Shown: positions 26,776-36,270, counted from the first letter of the stretch. The stretch: 64,000 nucleotides of DNA from CAJBNH01 sp964447285 (GCA_964447285.1 CAYURO010000010.1:75433-139432); one strand, 5' to 3'. The notes: generated by a model from the sequence alone, not told the origin. Translations and numbers: made by a program.

Positions 26776-29340
26776 CTACGCCTTGACCACGAAGCTCAAC
26801 ATGCGCCCCGGCACCAGAATCACCTTGAGGATCTGCTGGCCTTCCGTGTAGCGCTTCACCGACTCGTTCTGCAGCGCCAGCGCCTCCAACGTGTCGCGGT
26901 CGGCGTCGCGCGGCACGACCAGCTTCGCGCGCAGCTTGCCGTTGACCTGCACGGGCAGCTCGACCGTGTCGTCGATGCACAGCGCGGGGTCAAACGTCGG
27001 CCACGGCACCTGACTGACGGACGGCGCGTGGCCCAGACGCTCCCAAAGCTCTTCGGCCAAGTGCGGCGCGTACGGGGCCACGAGAATCACGAACGTCTCG
27101 ATGGCCTTGCGCGGCAGGGCTTCCATGCGCGACAGCTCGTTCAGCATCCCCATCATCGCCGCGATGGCGGTATTGAAGCGCAGGCCGTCGGTGTCTTCCG
27201 TCAACTTCTTGACCAGTTTGTGCATCCCGCGCTCAAGGGCAGTGTCGGCGGCGGTGTCCACGATGGGCTTGTCGAACAGGCCCCACACCCGGGTAATGAA
27301 ACGCTTGGTGCCTTGAATGCCGTTGCTCTGCCAGGGCTTCACTTGCTCCAGCGGCCCCATGAACATCTCGTACAGGCGGAAGGCATCCGCACCGTGCGCC
27401 GCAAGGATCGCGTCGGGGTTGATCACGTTGCCCCGCGATTTCGACATCTTCTCGCCGTCTTCGCCCAGGATCATGCCCTGATTGATCAGGCGCTTGAACG
27501 GCTCCGGGGTCGTCACCACGCCGCAGTCGTACAGCACCTTGTGCCAGAAGCGGGCATACAGCAGGTGCAGGACGGCGTGCTCGGCGCCACCGACGTACAG
27601 ATCGACGGGCAGCCAGTGCGCGATCGCTTCCTTGGACGCCGGCGCCTGGTCGTTGTGCGGGTCCAGATAGCGCAGGTAGTACCAGCACGACCCCGCCCAC
27701 TGCGGCATCGTGTTCGTTTCCCGCGCGAACCACTGGCCGTCCTTGCGGAAGAAGCGCCAGTCGAGACAGCGCGCCAGCGGTGGCTGGGCGTCGCCGGTCG
27801 GCTGGAAGTCGGCGGTGTCGGGCAGCACCAGTGGAAGCTCGCTTGCGTCCAACGGAATCGGCGTCTCGTAGTGAATCACGTGCGGGTCGCGCTTCGGGTC
27901 GAAGTCGGTGGCGGTAGCGTCGACCGGGCTGACCAGATACGTGATCGGAATCGGCTCGCCCCAATACCGCTGGCGCGAGAAGACCCAGTCGCGCAGCTTG
28001 TAGTTGACCCTCGCCTGTCCCAGACCCCGCTCGAGCAGCCAGGAGGTGATGCGTTTCTTGAACTCTGGGGTCGCAAGTCCGCTGAACTCTCCAGAATTGA
28101 TCGCGAAGCCGTCCTCAGTCGTCGCCTCCGTCTGCGGGGTCGACGCGGGTTGGCCGTCGGCCGACAGGACCGCAACGACGGGCAGGCCAAACGCCTTGGC
28201 AAAGGCAAAGTCGCGCTCGTCGTGCGCAGGCACCGCCATGATCGCCCCCGTGCCATAGCCGCCCAGCACGTAGTCTGCGACCCAAATCGGAATCGCTTTG
28301 CCATTCACAGGGTTGATCGCAAAGCGACCGGTGAAGACGCCCGTCTTCTCCTTGTTGGCGTCCTGGCGGTCGCGGTCGCTGCGGCGGCGGGCGCCCTCGA
28401 CGTACGCCTGCACAGCCTCGCGTTGAGCGTCGGTGCACAGCCGGTCGAGCAGCGCGTGCTCAGGGGCCACGACCATGTACGTCGCGCCGAACAGGGTGTC
28501 GGGGCGCGTGGTGTAGACGCGCAGCTTGCTGTCGATGCCGCTGCCCGCCTCGATCTCGAAGTCGACCTCGGCGCCCTCGGACCGGCCAATCCAGTTGCGC
28601 TGCATCGCCTGGATGCCCTCGGGCCAGTCCAGATCGTCGATGCCCGACAGCAGCTCATCTGCGTACGCCGTGATCTTCAGCATCCACTGACGCATCGGCC
28701 GCCGCTCGACCGGGTGCCCGCCGCGCTCGGACTTGCCGTCGATCACCTCTTCATTCGCCAGCACAGTGCCCAGGGCGGGACACCAATTCACAGGGATCTC
28801 GGACTGATAGGCCAGACCGCGCTCGAACAGCTTCAGGAAGATCCACTGCGTCCACTTGTAGTAGCCCGGGTCGGTGGTGTCGACCTCACGGTCCCAGTCG
28901 TACGAGAAGCCCAAGCTTCTGATCTGGCGACGGAAGTTGTCGACGTTCCGGGCCGTTGTGACGGTCGGGTGCGTGCCGGTCTGGATCGCGTATTGCTCTG
29001 CGGGCAGGCCAAAGGCGTCCCAGCCCATCGGGTGCAACACGCTGCAGCCGCGCGAGCGCAGAAAGCGGCAGTAGATGTCGGTGGCGGTATAGCCCTCGGG
29101 GTGGCCGACGTGCAGGCCGGCACCCGACGGATACGGAAACATGTCCAGGACATAGACCTTCTTCTTGCTGGGGTCGATGTCGGCGCGGAACGGCTTGTGC
29201 TCCAGCCACCACGCCTGCCAGCGGGCCTCGATGCGGGCAAAGTCGTAGCGGTCGCGGCGGCCCTCGCCATCGACATCGCTGTCGTCCTGGCCGGTCGGGA
29301 TCTGAGGAGCATTCGGGTCGGCGATCATGTCGGTGTCCAT
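26776..29340 (-). CDS. leuS: Leucyl-tRNA synthetase
   Basis: 854 residues from ATG 29340 (an alternative ATG lies four codons later; neither has a strong Shine-Dalgarno). Class I synthetase: HIGH-type motif PYPSGAGLHVGHPEGY near the N-terminus, the CP1 editing domain with GATYMVVAPEHALLD, and KMSKS in DGEKMSKSRGNVI. The tRNA-binding C-terminal domain ends in NGKLRAKLVVPRDAD and VKVILVPGRMLSFVV. It charges tRNA-Leu and edits norvaline/isoleucine. The length matches bacterial LeuRS (about 860). It is separated by only 65 bases from the Clp gene upstream on the same strand and could share its transcript. Confidence 0.97.
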   Translation of the reverse strand: MDTDMIADPNAPQIPTGQDDSDVDGEGRRDRYDFARIEARWQAWWLEHKPFRADIDPSKKKVYVLDMFPYPSGAGLHVGHPEGYTATDIYCRFLRSRGCSVLHPMGWDAFGLPAEQYAIQTGTHPTVTTARNVDNFRRQIRSLGFSYDWDREVDTTDPGYYKWTQWIFLKLFERGLAYQSEIPVNWCPALGTVLANEEVIDGKSERGGHPVERRPMRQWMLKITAYADELLSGIDDLDWPEGIQAMQRNWIGRSEGAEVDFEIEAGSGIDSKLRVYTTRPDTLFGATYMVVAPEHALLDRLCTDAQREAVQAYVEGARRRSDRDRQDANKEKTGVFTGRFAINPVNGKAIPIWVADYVLGGYGTGAIMAVPAHDERDFAFAKAFGLPVVAVLSADGQPASTPQTEATTEDGFAINSGEFSGLATPEFKKRITSWLLERGLGQARVNYKLRDWVFSRQRYWGEPIPITYLVSPVDATATDFDPKRDPHVIHYETPIPLDASELPLVLPDTADFQPTGDAQPPLARCLDWRFFRKDGQWFARETNTMPQWAGSCWYYLRYLDPHNDQAPASKEAIAHWLPVDLYVGGAEHAVLHLLYARFWHKVLYDCGVVTTPEPFKRLINQGMILGEDGEKMSKSRGNVINPDAILAAHGADAFRLYEMFMGPLEQVKPWQSNGIQGTKRFITRVWGLFDKPIVDTAADTALERGMHKLVKKLTEDTDGLRFNTAIAAMMGMLNELSRMEALPRKAIETFVILVAPYAPHLAEELWERLGHAPSVSQVPWPTFDPALCIDDTVELPVQVNGKLRAKLVVPRDADRDTLEALALQNESVKRYTEGQQILKVILVPGRMLSFVVKA

Positions 29341-29405
29341 GGGGAAAGGGGAGGTTGCGCGGGGTCTTGTGCCTGCCGGTGACGCGTCTGGCAAGCCGGA
29401 AGGTC

Positions 29406-32090
29406 TCAACTGGGCAGCGACGCAAGCTCTGCGGGCTCGACGGCCGCACGGGGATGCAGCTCGAGTCGGCCATCGGTCACGGTCAGGATCACGTCGGCGC
29501 CGGGCTGCAGTGCGCCGTCCAGGATGCGCTCGGTCACGAACGCCTCGACGACGTCCTCGATCCGCGCACGCAACGGCCGCACGCCCAGCGAGGGGTCCAT
29601 GCCGGGCCCCATCACAAGGTCCACGACCGTCTCGTCGGCATGGAAGCGGATCATCCGCGCCTCATCCAACCGGCGGGCGCTCAGCTCGAGCTGTCGTTGC
29701 ACGACTTGCCTGCCCGCGTGCAGCGTCAGCGGATGAAAGACGATGGTGTCGTCGATGCGGGTCCACAGGTCGGCAGGCAGGGCCTTGCGGGCGCGGTCCA
29801 GCACGGCCTGGTCGACCGGCTCGACCGTCGGTCCTTCGGGGATGGGGGCATCGACGCGGCCAAAGCCGATGGAACGCCGGGAGTTGGGCGAGGCCAGTAG
29901 GTCCGCACCCTGATTCGACGTCATCGCCAGGATGCAGTTGCGCACATCGACGACCTGGCCGTGGTTGTCGGTCACCCGCCCGGCGTCTAGCAATTGCAGC
30001 AGCAGCGCAAGGACTTCGGGGGCCGCACGGTCGACCTCGTCGAACAGCAGCACGCGGTACGGCCGCTTCTGCAGGGCTTGGGCCAGCAGCCCCGCCTGTG
30101 CGTGACCCACGTAGCCCGGCGGCGAGCCGATCAGTCGCGCGATGCTGTGCGACTCTGTGTATTCGTTCATGTCAAAGCGAACCAGCGCGTCGTCGACCAC
30201 GAACAGCGCCTGCGCCAACGCCCGCCCCGTCTCGGTCTTGCCCACGCCCGGAGCACCGACGAACAGGAACGAGGCAAGCGGCCGATCGCCACTGAACCCC
30301 GCGTAGTTTCTTTGGATCCGCCGGGCGATCCGCTGCATCGCCGCGTCGTGCCCGACGATGCGCGCCTGCAGGTCGACGGCCAGGTCGCGGATGCGCCCGC
30401 GCTCGTCGGCCGCCAGTCGCTCCATCGGCACGGCCGTCAGCACGTGCACCGCCCGCGCGATGTCGTCTGCCTGTACCACCTGCCGCCCCGCCCGCCGCGT
30501 CTGCGCGCCCGCCCGGTCCAGCACCGCAATCGCCTTGTCGGGCAGGCAGCGGTCGTTGATGAAGCGCTTGGACAGGTGCACGGCCGACGTAATGGCGTCG
30601 TGGCTGTAACAAACCTGGTGATGCTTGGCGTACAAGGGTGCGACACCACTCAGGATCGCGATGGCCTCGGGCACCGTCGGCTCGGTCACCTCGACCACCT
30701 GGAAGCGGCGCTCCATCGCCGGGTCCTTCTCGATGTGCCGCTCGTACTCTGCCTTGGTGGTGGCGCCGATCAGGGGAAAGCGGCCGCGCGACAAGGCACT
30801 CTTCAGGTCGTTCGCGGCGTCCAGCGGGCCGTCGCCCGTGCCGGCGCCCATGATCGTGTGGATCTCGTCCATGAAGACGATCACCTGCCCCGCGCCCGCC
30901 GCCACCTCGTCGCGAAGTTTGCGCATCCGCTCGGAGAACGCGCCGCGCAGCGACGTACCCGCCAGCAGCGCCGACGTCTGGATCTCGACGATCACCGCCG
31001 ACCCCAGCTTGCCGTACGTCTCGACGTTGCCCGCCAGCCGCAGCGCCAGCCCCTCGACGATCGCGGTCTTGCCCACGCCCGCCTCGCCGATCAGGCACGG
31101 GTTGTTCACCTGCTTCATCAACAGGATGTCGATCACGGCGTCGACCAGGTTCTCGCGCCCGATCAGCGGGTCGATCTCGCCCTTCAGCGCGGCCAGCGTC
31201 AGGTTGCGGCCGATCTCGTTCAGGGTCGGGAACTTGTCAGGCGTCAGGTCGAACACCCTGCGGACCGGTCCGGTCTTGCGTCCTCCCGTCGTCGTCGGCT
31301 TGGGCGCGGGCGGCTTGGGCGGTGCGGCCTCTGGCGGCTTCGGTTCGGCCGAATTGCGGGGCTCGGCGGGCCGCGACTCGACGAGCAACGGTCGCGGATC
31401 CGCAGGCGCAGGGCGCACTTCGGCAGGCGGAAGCGGCCTTGCTTCCGGCGAAACGATCCGTGTCGGCGCGGTCGGCTGGCCGCGGGTCTCAGCCGGCACC
31501 GGACGCAGATCGGCAGGCGTCGCGGGCAGCGTCTGGGTCGGAGCCGTCAGGTGGTCGCTTGCAGTCAACGTCCGCGGCATGTCCATGCGCGTGGTCACCC
31601 GGGGCAGGTCCGTGCGCGAGATCGACGGCCGCGGGTCCTCCGGTCGCTGCACGGCAGGCCGAAGTCCGGTCGCTGCCCGGTCGTTCAGCAGCGTCAGCTG
31701 GCCGATCACGCGGGCCCGCAGCGTGGAAACCGCCACGCCTGCGCGGTCCAACACCTTGGAGGCCAACGCATTTCTGACCCTAAGCAGGCTCGCCAGCAGG
31801 ATGATCGACGTGACCTCAGCAGAGTTCGAGCTCTCCGCCAGCTGCTCCGCCTGCCGATGGATTTCCGTCAGAATCTCAGGTGGTTCATCGCGCTCAGCCA
31901 TCCGCTCGAACGTGTCCAGCACCTTCACGTCGTCGACACCGGTCTCGACCAGCAGCTCGCGGGCCAGACACTCCACGACGTAGGTGGCCACCAGATAGTG
32001 CACCGACGCGACCGGCCGCCCGGTGGCACGGGCCATCGCCTCGGCCTGGGCCCGAATCGTCCGCACCTCTCTGGACAGGCTTTCGGCCAT
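29406..32090 (-). CDS. ClpA/ClpC-type AAA+ unfoldase with long Pro-rich linker
   Basis: 894 residues. The N-terminal ~140 residues form a diverged Clp_N double-helical repeat. Residues ~150-275 are a Pro/Ala/Arg-rich disordered linker (PADLRPVPAETR, KPPEAAPPKPPAPKP). AAA D1 has Walker A GEAGVGKT (about 331-338) and Walker B VIVFMDEIHTIMGAG. AAA D2 has Walker A GAPGVGKTETGRAL (about 610-620), VLLFDEVDRA and the sensor SNQGADLL. A short loop after sensor 1 reads SRRSIGFGR, an IGF motif in the place where ClpA has IGL and contacts ClpP, so it should feed ClpP. There is no ClpB-type middle coiled coil. It is not a T6SS ClpV by context. clpP and an adaptor are not in the window. Confidence 0.87.
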   Translation of the reverse strand: MAESLSREVRTIRAQAEAMARATGRPVASVHYLVATYVVECLARELLVETGVDDVKVLDTFERMAERDEPPEILTEIHRQAEQLAESSNSAEVTSIILLASLLRVRNALASKVLDRAGVAVSTLRARVIGQLTLLNDRAATGLRPAVQRPEDPRPSISRTDLPRVTTRMDMPRTLTASDHLTAPTQTLPATPADLRPVPAETRGQPTAPTRIVSPEARPLPPAEVRPAPADPRPLLVESRPAEPRNSAEPKPPEAAPPKPPAPKPTTTGGRKTGPVRRVFDLTPDKFPTLNEIGRNLTLAALKGEIDPLIGRENLVDAVIDILLMKQVNNPCLIGEAGVGKTAIVEGLALRLAGNVETYGKLGSAVIVEIQTSALLAGTSLRGAFSERMRKLRDEVAAGAGQVIVFMDEIHTIMGAGTGDGPLDAANDLKSALSRGRFPLIGATTKAEYERHIEKDPAMERRFQVVEVTEPTVPEAIAILSGVAPLYAKHHQVCYSHDAITSAVHLSKRFINDRCLPDKAIAVLDRAGAQTRRAGRQVVQADDIARAVHVLTAVPMERLAADERGRIRDLAVDLQARIVGHDAAMQRIARRIQRNYAGFSGDRPLASFLFVGAPGVGKTETGRALAQALFVVDDALVRFDMNEYTESHSIARLIGSPPGYVGHAQAGLLAQALQKRPYRVLLFDEVDRAAPEVLALLLQLLDAGRVTDNHGQVVDVRNCILAMTSNQGADLLASPNSRRSIGFGRVDAPIPEGPTVEPVDQAVLDRARKALPADLWTRIDDTIVFHPLTLHAGRQVVQRQLELSARRLDEARMIRFHADETVVDLVMGPGMDPSLGVRPLRARIEDVVEAFVTERILDGALQPGADVILTVTDGRLELHPRAAVEPAELASLPS

Positions 32091-32652
32091 GGGCGGGCGC
32101 GTCCGTAGGAAGCCGGCAAGGGGGCTTCGGGTTTGCGAAGGGAGGGGTCGCGCGCGGCGCGTGCGCAGTCCGGGCCTCGATACCTCGCTGCGTCTCTCAC
32201 GTCAACGGTCCAGAGTGCCTCGGGCCGTGTGCGACCAGGCCTCAAACGAATCTGGCGGCCGGGTTTGCACCACGGCCGCCAGCAAGGAATGAGAGGAGAG
32301 CACGGGGGGCGTCGCTGTCGGTACACCTGTTGCGGTGGTCGGGGCTCCACTCCCTAACGATGGGACCCGGGCGCAACAGGCAGATGAGCAGCGACGAAGG
32401 GGACACTTGCGGACATGGCCGGAAGCTGGATGGCAGGAGGGAAAGGAAGGGGTCGAGTCATAGGGATTCAGCTCACTCCTGAACGTTCGGGCAGCAAGAC
32501 GTGTGCCAACCGTGCGCACGGAGTGGCTTTGGCGTGGGGTGACACGGGGTTGGATGTCTCAATCAGGGACGGTTGTGGACCCATGCGACTCAAAACCGGA
32601 CACCCGCACCGACATACCCGTCCAATCTGAGACACTTGAGCAGGCGGGTGTG
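32091..32652. other. 562-base gene-poor region upstream of clp gene
   Basis: No convincing gene. Small frames exist on both strands (for example about 32415-32630 plus), but they lack good start signals and protein-like composition. It must contain the clp promoter on the minus strand. The left half has runs of purines (gaatgagaggagag, ggcaggagggaaaggaagggg). The right end contains an inverted repeat and a stretch richer in A/C than its surroundings. Confidence 0.5.
32555..32634. repeat. Imperfect inverted repeat TGTCTCA...TGAGACA
   Basis: TGTCTCA at 32555-32561 and TGAGACA at 32628-32634 are perfect complements, with weaker pairing extending inward (atcagggacgg against cccgtccaatc). The arms are ~18 bases with ~44 bases between. 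Possible origins are a degenerate insertion-sequence end pair, a MITE remnant, or paired regulator sites. No coding sequence lies between. Confidence 0.5.
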
Positions 32653-33612
32653 TCAGCGTGAGACGGGCTTGGGCGCCGGCATCTCCCGCCAGACCAGAAC
32701 GCGCAGGTGCCCGGCAACGCTGATCTCGACATTCGCGTGCGGTCGCACCGAGAGCTCTTCACCATCCAACACAATGAGATCGCGATGCTCTCCGCTCTGG
32801 TAGGCGAAGTGCTCTTGCTCGCCGAACTGCCAGTGCGGTCCCGGAGGCAGGTGGCCACGCGCCACCGCAAGCAACGCCGCCTGCGACGCCATCGACCCCA
32901 GCGACGACAGCATTGTGTAGAAACCGGCCGACGCCACCGACCTCACCCCGGGAAACGGCCGCAGCACACCGAAGAAGCCGGGCAGCGGACTCAGCAGGCC
33001 CGCAGTGACAACGGGCAGCTCCATGGGCCCCGGACGAAGCTCGAACGGACCGCGAATGGGCGCAAACCGGTCGCTTGGCAGGCTCTGCATCGCCATGCGC
33101 CCCAGCAGCTCGACGACCCCGGGAGCCCCGCGCAGCACCCCGTTGCGGTAGTCGGCGTGCAGACGCGCAACAGCACCCAGGCTGCACGTCACGCCGATGT
33201 GGTCCGGCAAGCCGTCGACTTTCACGCGCAGCACCGGCATCCGCTGCAGCCGCCGCACGCCCCGCATCCACGCGTGAAGGATGCGCTGTGCCAGCTTCGC
33301 GGGCTGCCGGCTGCCCACCAGCGCCGAGGCGATCGTGTTCAATCTGCCCGCCGGCAACACCAGCAGGGGCGGCACGGCGTCCAGCGCACCTACAGCGGCA
33401 AAGCGGGTCAGCAGGTTCAGCACCGTGCCGTCACCTCCCGCGATGACCAACAGCTCGGCAGACGTCTCGCGCAAGGTGGTGACGAGGGCGTCGATGTCCT
33501 CCGGTCGATCTGACACCAAAAGACGCAAGCGGGGCGAAGCCGACGCAAGGACGTGAGCCAGATCGACCGCGGGGGCACCACCGGCCGAGGGATTGATGAG
33601 CCCGACGAGCAT
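32653..33612 (-). CDS. Diacylglycerol/sphingosine-kinase-like lipid kinase
   Basis: 319 residues from ATG 33612, preceded by GGAGG at eight bases. The kinase signature is IAGGDGTVLN (GGDGT at 59-63), and the N-terminal INPSAGG is the usual family start. PAGRLNTIASAL replaces the usual GTxNxxA in part (PAGRLNTIA), the second nucleotide-binding element. The C-terminal beta-sandwich ends DGEELSVRPHANVEISV, the conserved DGE motif. It phosphorylates a lipid alcohol (diacylglycerol, ceramide or sphingoid base) at the inner membrane. Sphingolipids occur in Myxococcota, so a ceramide-like substrate is possible. Arg/Leu in place of the Thr/Gly of GTxN is unusual. Confidence 0.83.
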   Translation of the reverse strand: MLVGLINPSAGGAPAVDLAHVLASASPRLRLLVSDRPEDIDALVTTLRETSAELLVIAGGDGTVLNLLTRFAAVGALDAVPPLLVLPAGRLNTIASALVGSRQPAKLAQRILHAWMRGVRRLQRMPVLRVKVDGLPDHIGVTCSLGAVARLHADYRNGVLRGAPGVVELLGRMAMQSLPSDRFAPIRGPFELRPGPMELPVVTAGLLSPLPGFFGVLRPFPGVRSVASAGFYTMLSSLGSMASQAALLAVARGHLPPGPHWQFGEQEHFAYQSGEHRDLIVLDGEELSVRPHANVEISVAGHLRVLVWREMPAPKPVSR

Positions 33613-33812
33613 GGCAGCAGCCTCCAAAAGGGCGGTCGGCAGCCGGAGGTTCGCGCGACTCAAATCGCAGCGCCGGCTCGCTCGTCTAATCACCCAAGCG
33701 GCGGCGTGTCAATCGCCCGCGGGTTGCCGCGACGCCGCAGGTTCGGCAACATCCGCTGCCCCGGGTGGTGCTGAGCCGGGCTGGGCCCGCTGCGGGCGGG
33801 TCCGAGAGGCGG

Positions 33813-33841
33813 TTGCCTCGCCGCCCATGCCACGTTAGACT
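33813..33841 (+). promoter_or_regulatory. Sigma70-like promoter candidate for the AgmX-like gene
   Basis: TTGCCT (33813-33818) and TAGACT (33836-33841), each four of six to consensus, are separated by exactly 17 bases and lie 39 bases before the ATG at 33881. A short leader with AGAGAGGG (ribosome site) follows. Confidence 0.4.
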
Positions 33842-33880
33842 CCTGCCTTCGTTTTCCAGGGCCTAAGAGAGGGTTCGACA

Positions 33881-36229
33881 ATGAAGATCACGTGCCCGGC
33901 TTGCAACGCCAACTACCGCCTGCCGGACGACCGTATCCAAGGCAAGAACCGGATTTTTCGCATCAACTGCAAGCGTTGCGGTGCAGAGATCCGGGTGCGC
34001 GGCGTGGAGACCGAAGAGGACTCAGGGCGGACGACGCTACCGTTCGCGCTTGACCTGCCTGCTCCGGCGTCGACCGCTGCGGCTGCCGCTCCCGCACAGG
34101 TGTGGTTTGCCGGTATCGAAGGCAAGCAGGTCGGCCCGCTGACGGAAGCTGAGGTGACGGACCACATCCAGGCGCATCGGCTGAACGCTGACGATCTGGT
34201 GTGGCGCAAGGGCTTTGCCGCGTGGACCGCCGTCAAGGAAGTGCCGCCGTTCGACGAGATCGTGTCAGAGGTGGCCGCGGCAGCGGCCGGTGCCCCGAAG
34301 ACCGAGAGGCGCTCGCCGCGTCGCGCCCAGACGCTTGAACTGTCCGCTGCGATGATCGAATTGCTGGTCAAGCTGGACGGGCAGAGCGACGCCGCCGCTG
34401 AGGCACCGCCGTTGGTGGTCGAACCGCCGCAGCTCCCCGCGGCAGAAACGGCAGCCCGGGTCGACGTTGCCGCTGCGAAGCCGGCAGCCAAGCCCGCCGC
34501 GCAGACCGTCGCGATCGCGGGTGACCGCGCCGCCGCTGAGGCCGCTGAACAGGTCGTGCAAACGCTGGTCGCCCCTGCGCCCAAGGCCGAGGACGCCCAG
34601 CCGCGAAAGGTCGCCACGCCCGCAGTCGAGCCCGCCCCCGTCAAGGTGGCGCAGTCCGACGACAGCGGAGCCCGCAGCCAGACCCGTGGCTCCGGCAGTC
34701 GCGACGCCCGCCCTGCGGCCGAGCCCAAGCGCGATGCCCGCCCGGCCGTAGACGCACGCCCAGCCGTAGACGCCCGCCCAGCTGTGGACGCCAAGCGTGG
34801 CGCTGTCGCCGCTCCTGGCCGTTCGTCGCCTCTTGCTCCCGATTCTGGCGTCACGGTGGCCACGATGGCCCCGCGCGCACCTGCCAGCAGCCAGTCTGCG
34901 GCGACCCGCCCCGCACAGGCGGAGCGCAAGAGCCCCGCGATGCTGATCGGCGGAGGCGTTGCCGCGCTGGCTATCGTCGGCGGCGTGATCTTCGCACTGG
35001 TCCGCACCCCGGCCCCCGGCACCCCGGCCCCGCAGGCCAACGAAGTTGCGTCCGCAGCCGCCGGAGCCTCTGAAGTCCCCGCGGGCGACCAGCAGGCTCA
35101 GGCCGCCGCCCAAGCCGCCGCGCCCGCCCCGGGCACCGCTCCCGTCGCGCCTGCCGATCAAGCTGCTGCGCCTGTTGCCCAGCCCAGTGCTCCCGCCGGT
35201 GCCCTGCCCAGTGCTCCCGCCGGTGCCCAGCCCAGTGCTCCCGCCGGTGCCCAGCCCAACGCCGCACCCGTTGCCGCTGCTCCGGCAACTGCTGGCGCCG
35301 CGCCCGCCCCGGCCCAAGCTGCACCCGCAGCCGCTGCTGCTCCGGTAGGCCAGCAAGCCGCGGCAATCCCGCCCCCGCCGCCCGTCGGTGCCAAGGGCGT
35401 TGCCCCTGCCACTGCTCCGACCAAGCCGGTCGAGGCTGCCGCGCCGGCCACGAACCCCAAGACGGCCCCTGTGGTTGCGCCGCCCAGCGACGACGAAATC
35501 GACCGTCTGCTGGCCCGCAACAAGGAAAAGGCTGCGAAGGCAGAGAAAGACGAGGCCGCACGCCAGGCCAAGGCCGCGAAGGCAGAAGCCGCGCAGAAGG
35601 CCGAAGCCGCCAAGGCAGAGAAGGCCCGCAGGGAGAAGGAGAGCGTCGCCGCCAAGGTCTCCGCCAAGGAGGAGGCAGCCCGCAAGGCCAAGGAGGCCGC
35701 CGCCGCCAAGAAGGCCGCCAAGGAAGAGGCCGCTCGCAAGGCCAAGGAAGCGGAAGCCGCGAAGAAGGCCGCCAAGGAAGACGCCGCCCGCAAGGCCAAG
35801 GAAGACGCCGCAGCCAAGAAGGCCAGCGCTGCCGCCGGCGGTGACGACGAGATCGACCGCATCCTGGCTGCGCAGAAGAACAAGGACAAGGACAAGGCAA
35901 AGAAGGCAGCGCCGGTCGATGCTGACGACGAACCCACGGCCAACACTGGCGGTTTGGACCAAGCGCAGGTCAACGGAATCGCGGCGCGCGCCAACCAGAA
36001 GGTGATGCGCTGCTACATGTTGCACGGCGACGTCGACTCGGGCGAGGACACCATCAAGGTCACGCTGTACGTCAACGGCGATGGCAGCGTGGGCGTGGCC
36101 AAGGTGATCGGCAAGCACGCGAACACCGCGGTCGGCACCTGCGTCGTTGCGGCGGTCAAGGCCCTGACTTTCCCGCAGTCGTCCGGCACGTCGAAGAAGT
36201 ACACGGTTCGCTACACCGTCGGCATCTAG
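33881..36229 (+). CDS. AgmX/GltJ-like gliding-motility protein (zinc ribbon, GYF_2, TM, PglI domain)
   Basis: 782 residues. Zinc ribbon MJ0042 at 1-40 (C5, C8, C30, C33), GYF_2 domain at about 73-130 (VWFAGIEGKQVGPLTEAEV, DDLVWRKGFAAW), an Ala/Pro-rich cytoplasmic region, one membrane helix at about 352-375, then a periplasmic region with Ala/Pro repeats and a long Lys/Ala/Glu helix (KEEAARKAKEAEAAKKAAK). The C-terminal AgmX/PglI domain is at about 690-782 (VMRCYMLHGDVDSGEDTIKV). This order matches GltJ of the Myxococcus Agl-Glt gliding machinery, whose zinc ribbon and GYF parts bind MglA/AglZ while the periplasmic part acts as a TonB-like force transducer. No other glt or agl gene is in the window, so a motility role is an inference. 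Confidence 0.83.
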   Translation: MKITCPACNANYRLPDDRIQGKNRIFRINCKRCGAEIRVRGVETEEDSGRTTLPFALDLPAPASTAAAAAPAQVWFAGIEGKQVGPLTEAEVTDHIQAHRLNADDLVWRKGFAAWTAVKEVPPFDEIVSEVAAAAAGAPKTERRSPRRAQTLELSAAMIELLVKLDGQSDAAAEAPPLVVEPPQLPAAETAARVDVAAAKPAAKPAAQTVAIAGDRAAAEAAEQVVQTLVAPAPKAEDAQPRKVATPAVEPAPVKVAQSDDSGARSQTRGSGSRDARPAAEPKRDARPAVDARPAVDARPAVDAKRGAVAAPGRSSPLAPDSGVTVATMAPRAPASSQSAATRPAQAERKSPAMLIGGGVAALAIVGGVIFALVRTPAPGTPAPQANEVASAAAGASEVPAGDQQAQAAAQAAAPAPGTAPVAPADQAAAPVAQPSAPAGALPSAPAGAQPSAPAGAQPNAAPVAAAPATAGAAPAPAQAAPAAAAAPVGQQAAAIPPPPPVGAKGVAPATAPTKPVEAAAPATNPKTAPVVAPPSDDEIDRLLARNKEKAAKAEKDEAARQAKAAKAEAAQKAEAAKAEKARREKESVAAKVSAKEEAARKAKEAAAAKKAAKEEAARKAKEAEAAKKAAKEDAARKAKEDAAAKKASAAAGGDDEIDRILAAQKNKDKDKAKKAAPVDADDEPTANTGGLDQAQVNGIAARANQKVMRCYMLHGDVDSGEDTIKVTLYVNGDGSVGVAKVIGKHANTAVGTCVVAAVKALTFPQSSGTSKKYTVRYTVGI
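34736..34789 (+). repeat. Three 18-bp tandem repeats (ARPAVD)
   Basis: Units 34736-34753, 34754-34771 and 34772-34789 each encode A-R-P-A-V-D. They lie in the cytoplasmic disordered region of the AgmX-like protein and are likely variable in copy number among relatives. Confidence 0.8.
35177..35258 (+). repeat. 24-bp tandem repeats (AQPSAPAG)
   Basis: Three 24-base units starting at 35177, 35201 and 35225, plus a ten-base partial fourth, encode Ala/Pro/Ser repeats in the periplasmic part of the AgmX-like protein. The third and first are identical and the second differs at one base. They are a candidate site for slippage that changes spacer length. Confidence 0.85.
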
Positions 36230-36270
36230 TCGTCCGCCCCCTTTCCGCTCCGGCTCTCATCGAGGGGAAC

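Noticed and set aside
29406..32090. Type VI secretion ClpV
   Set aside because: No tss genes nearby and an IGF ClpP-contact loop is present, which points to a ClpP partner.
32415..32630. Small plus-strand frame in the gene-poor region
   Set aside because: No Shine-Dalgarno, Arg/Pro/Gly-rich composition, and overlaps the inverted repeat; more likely non-coding.
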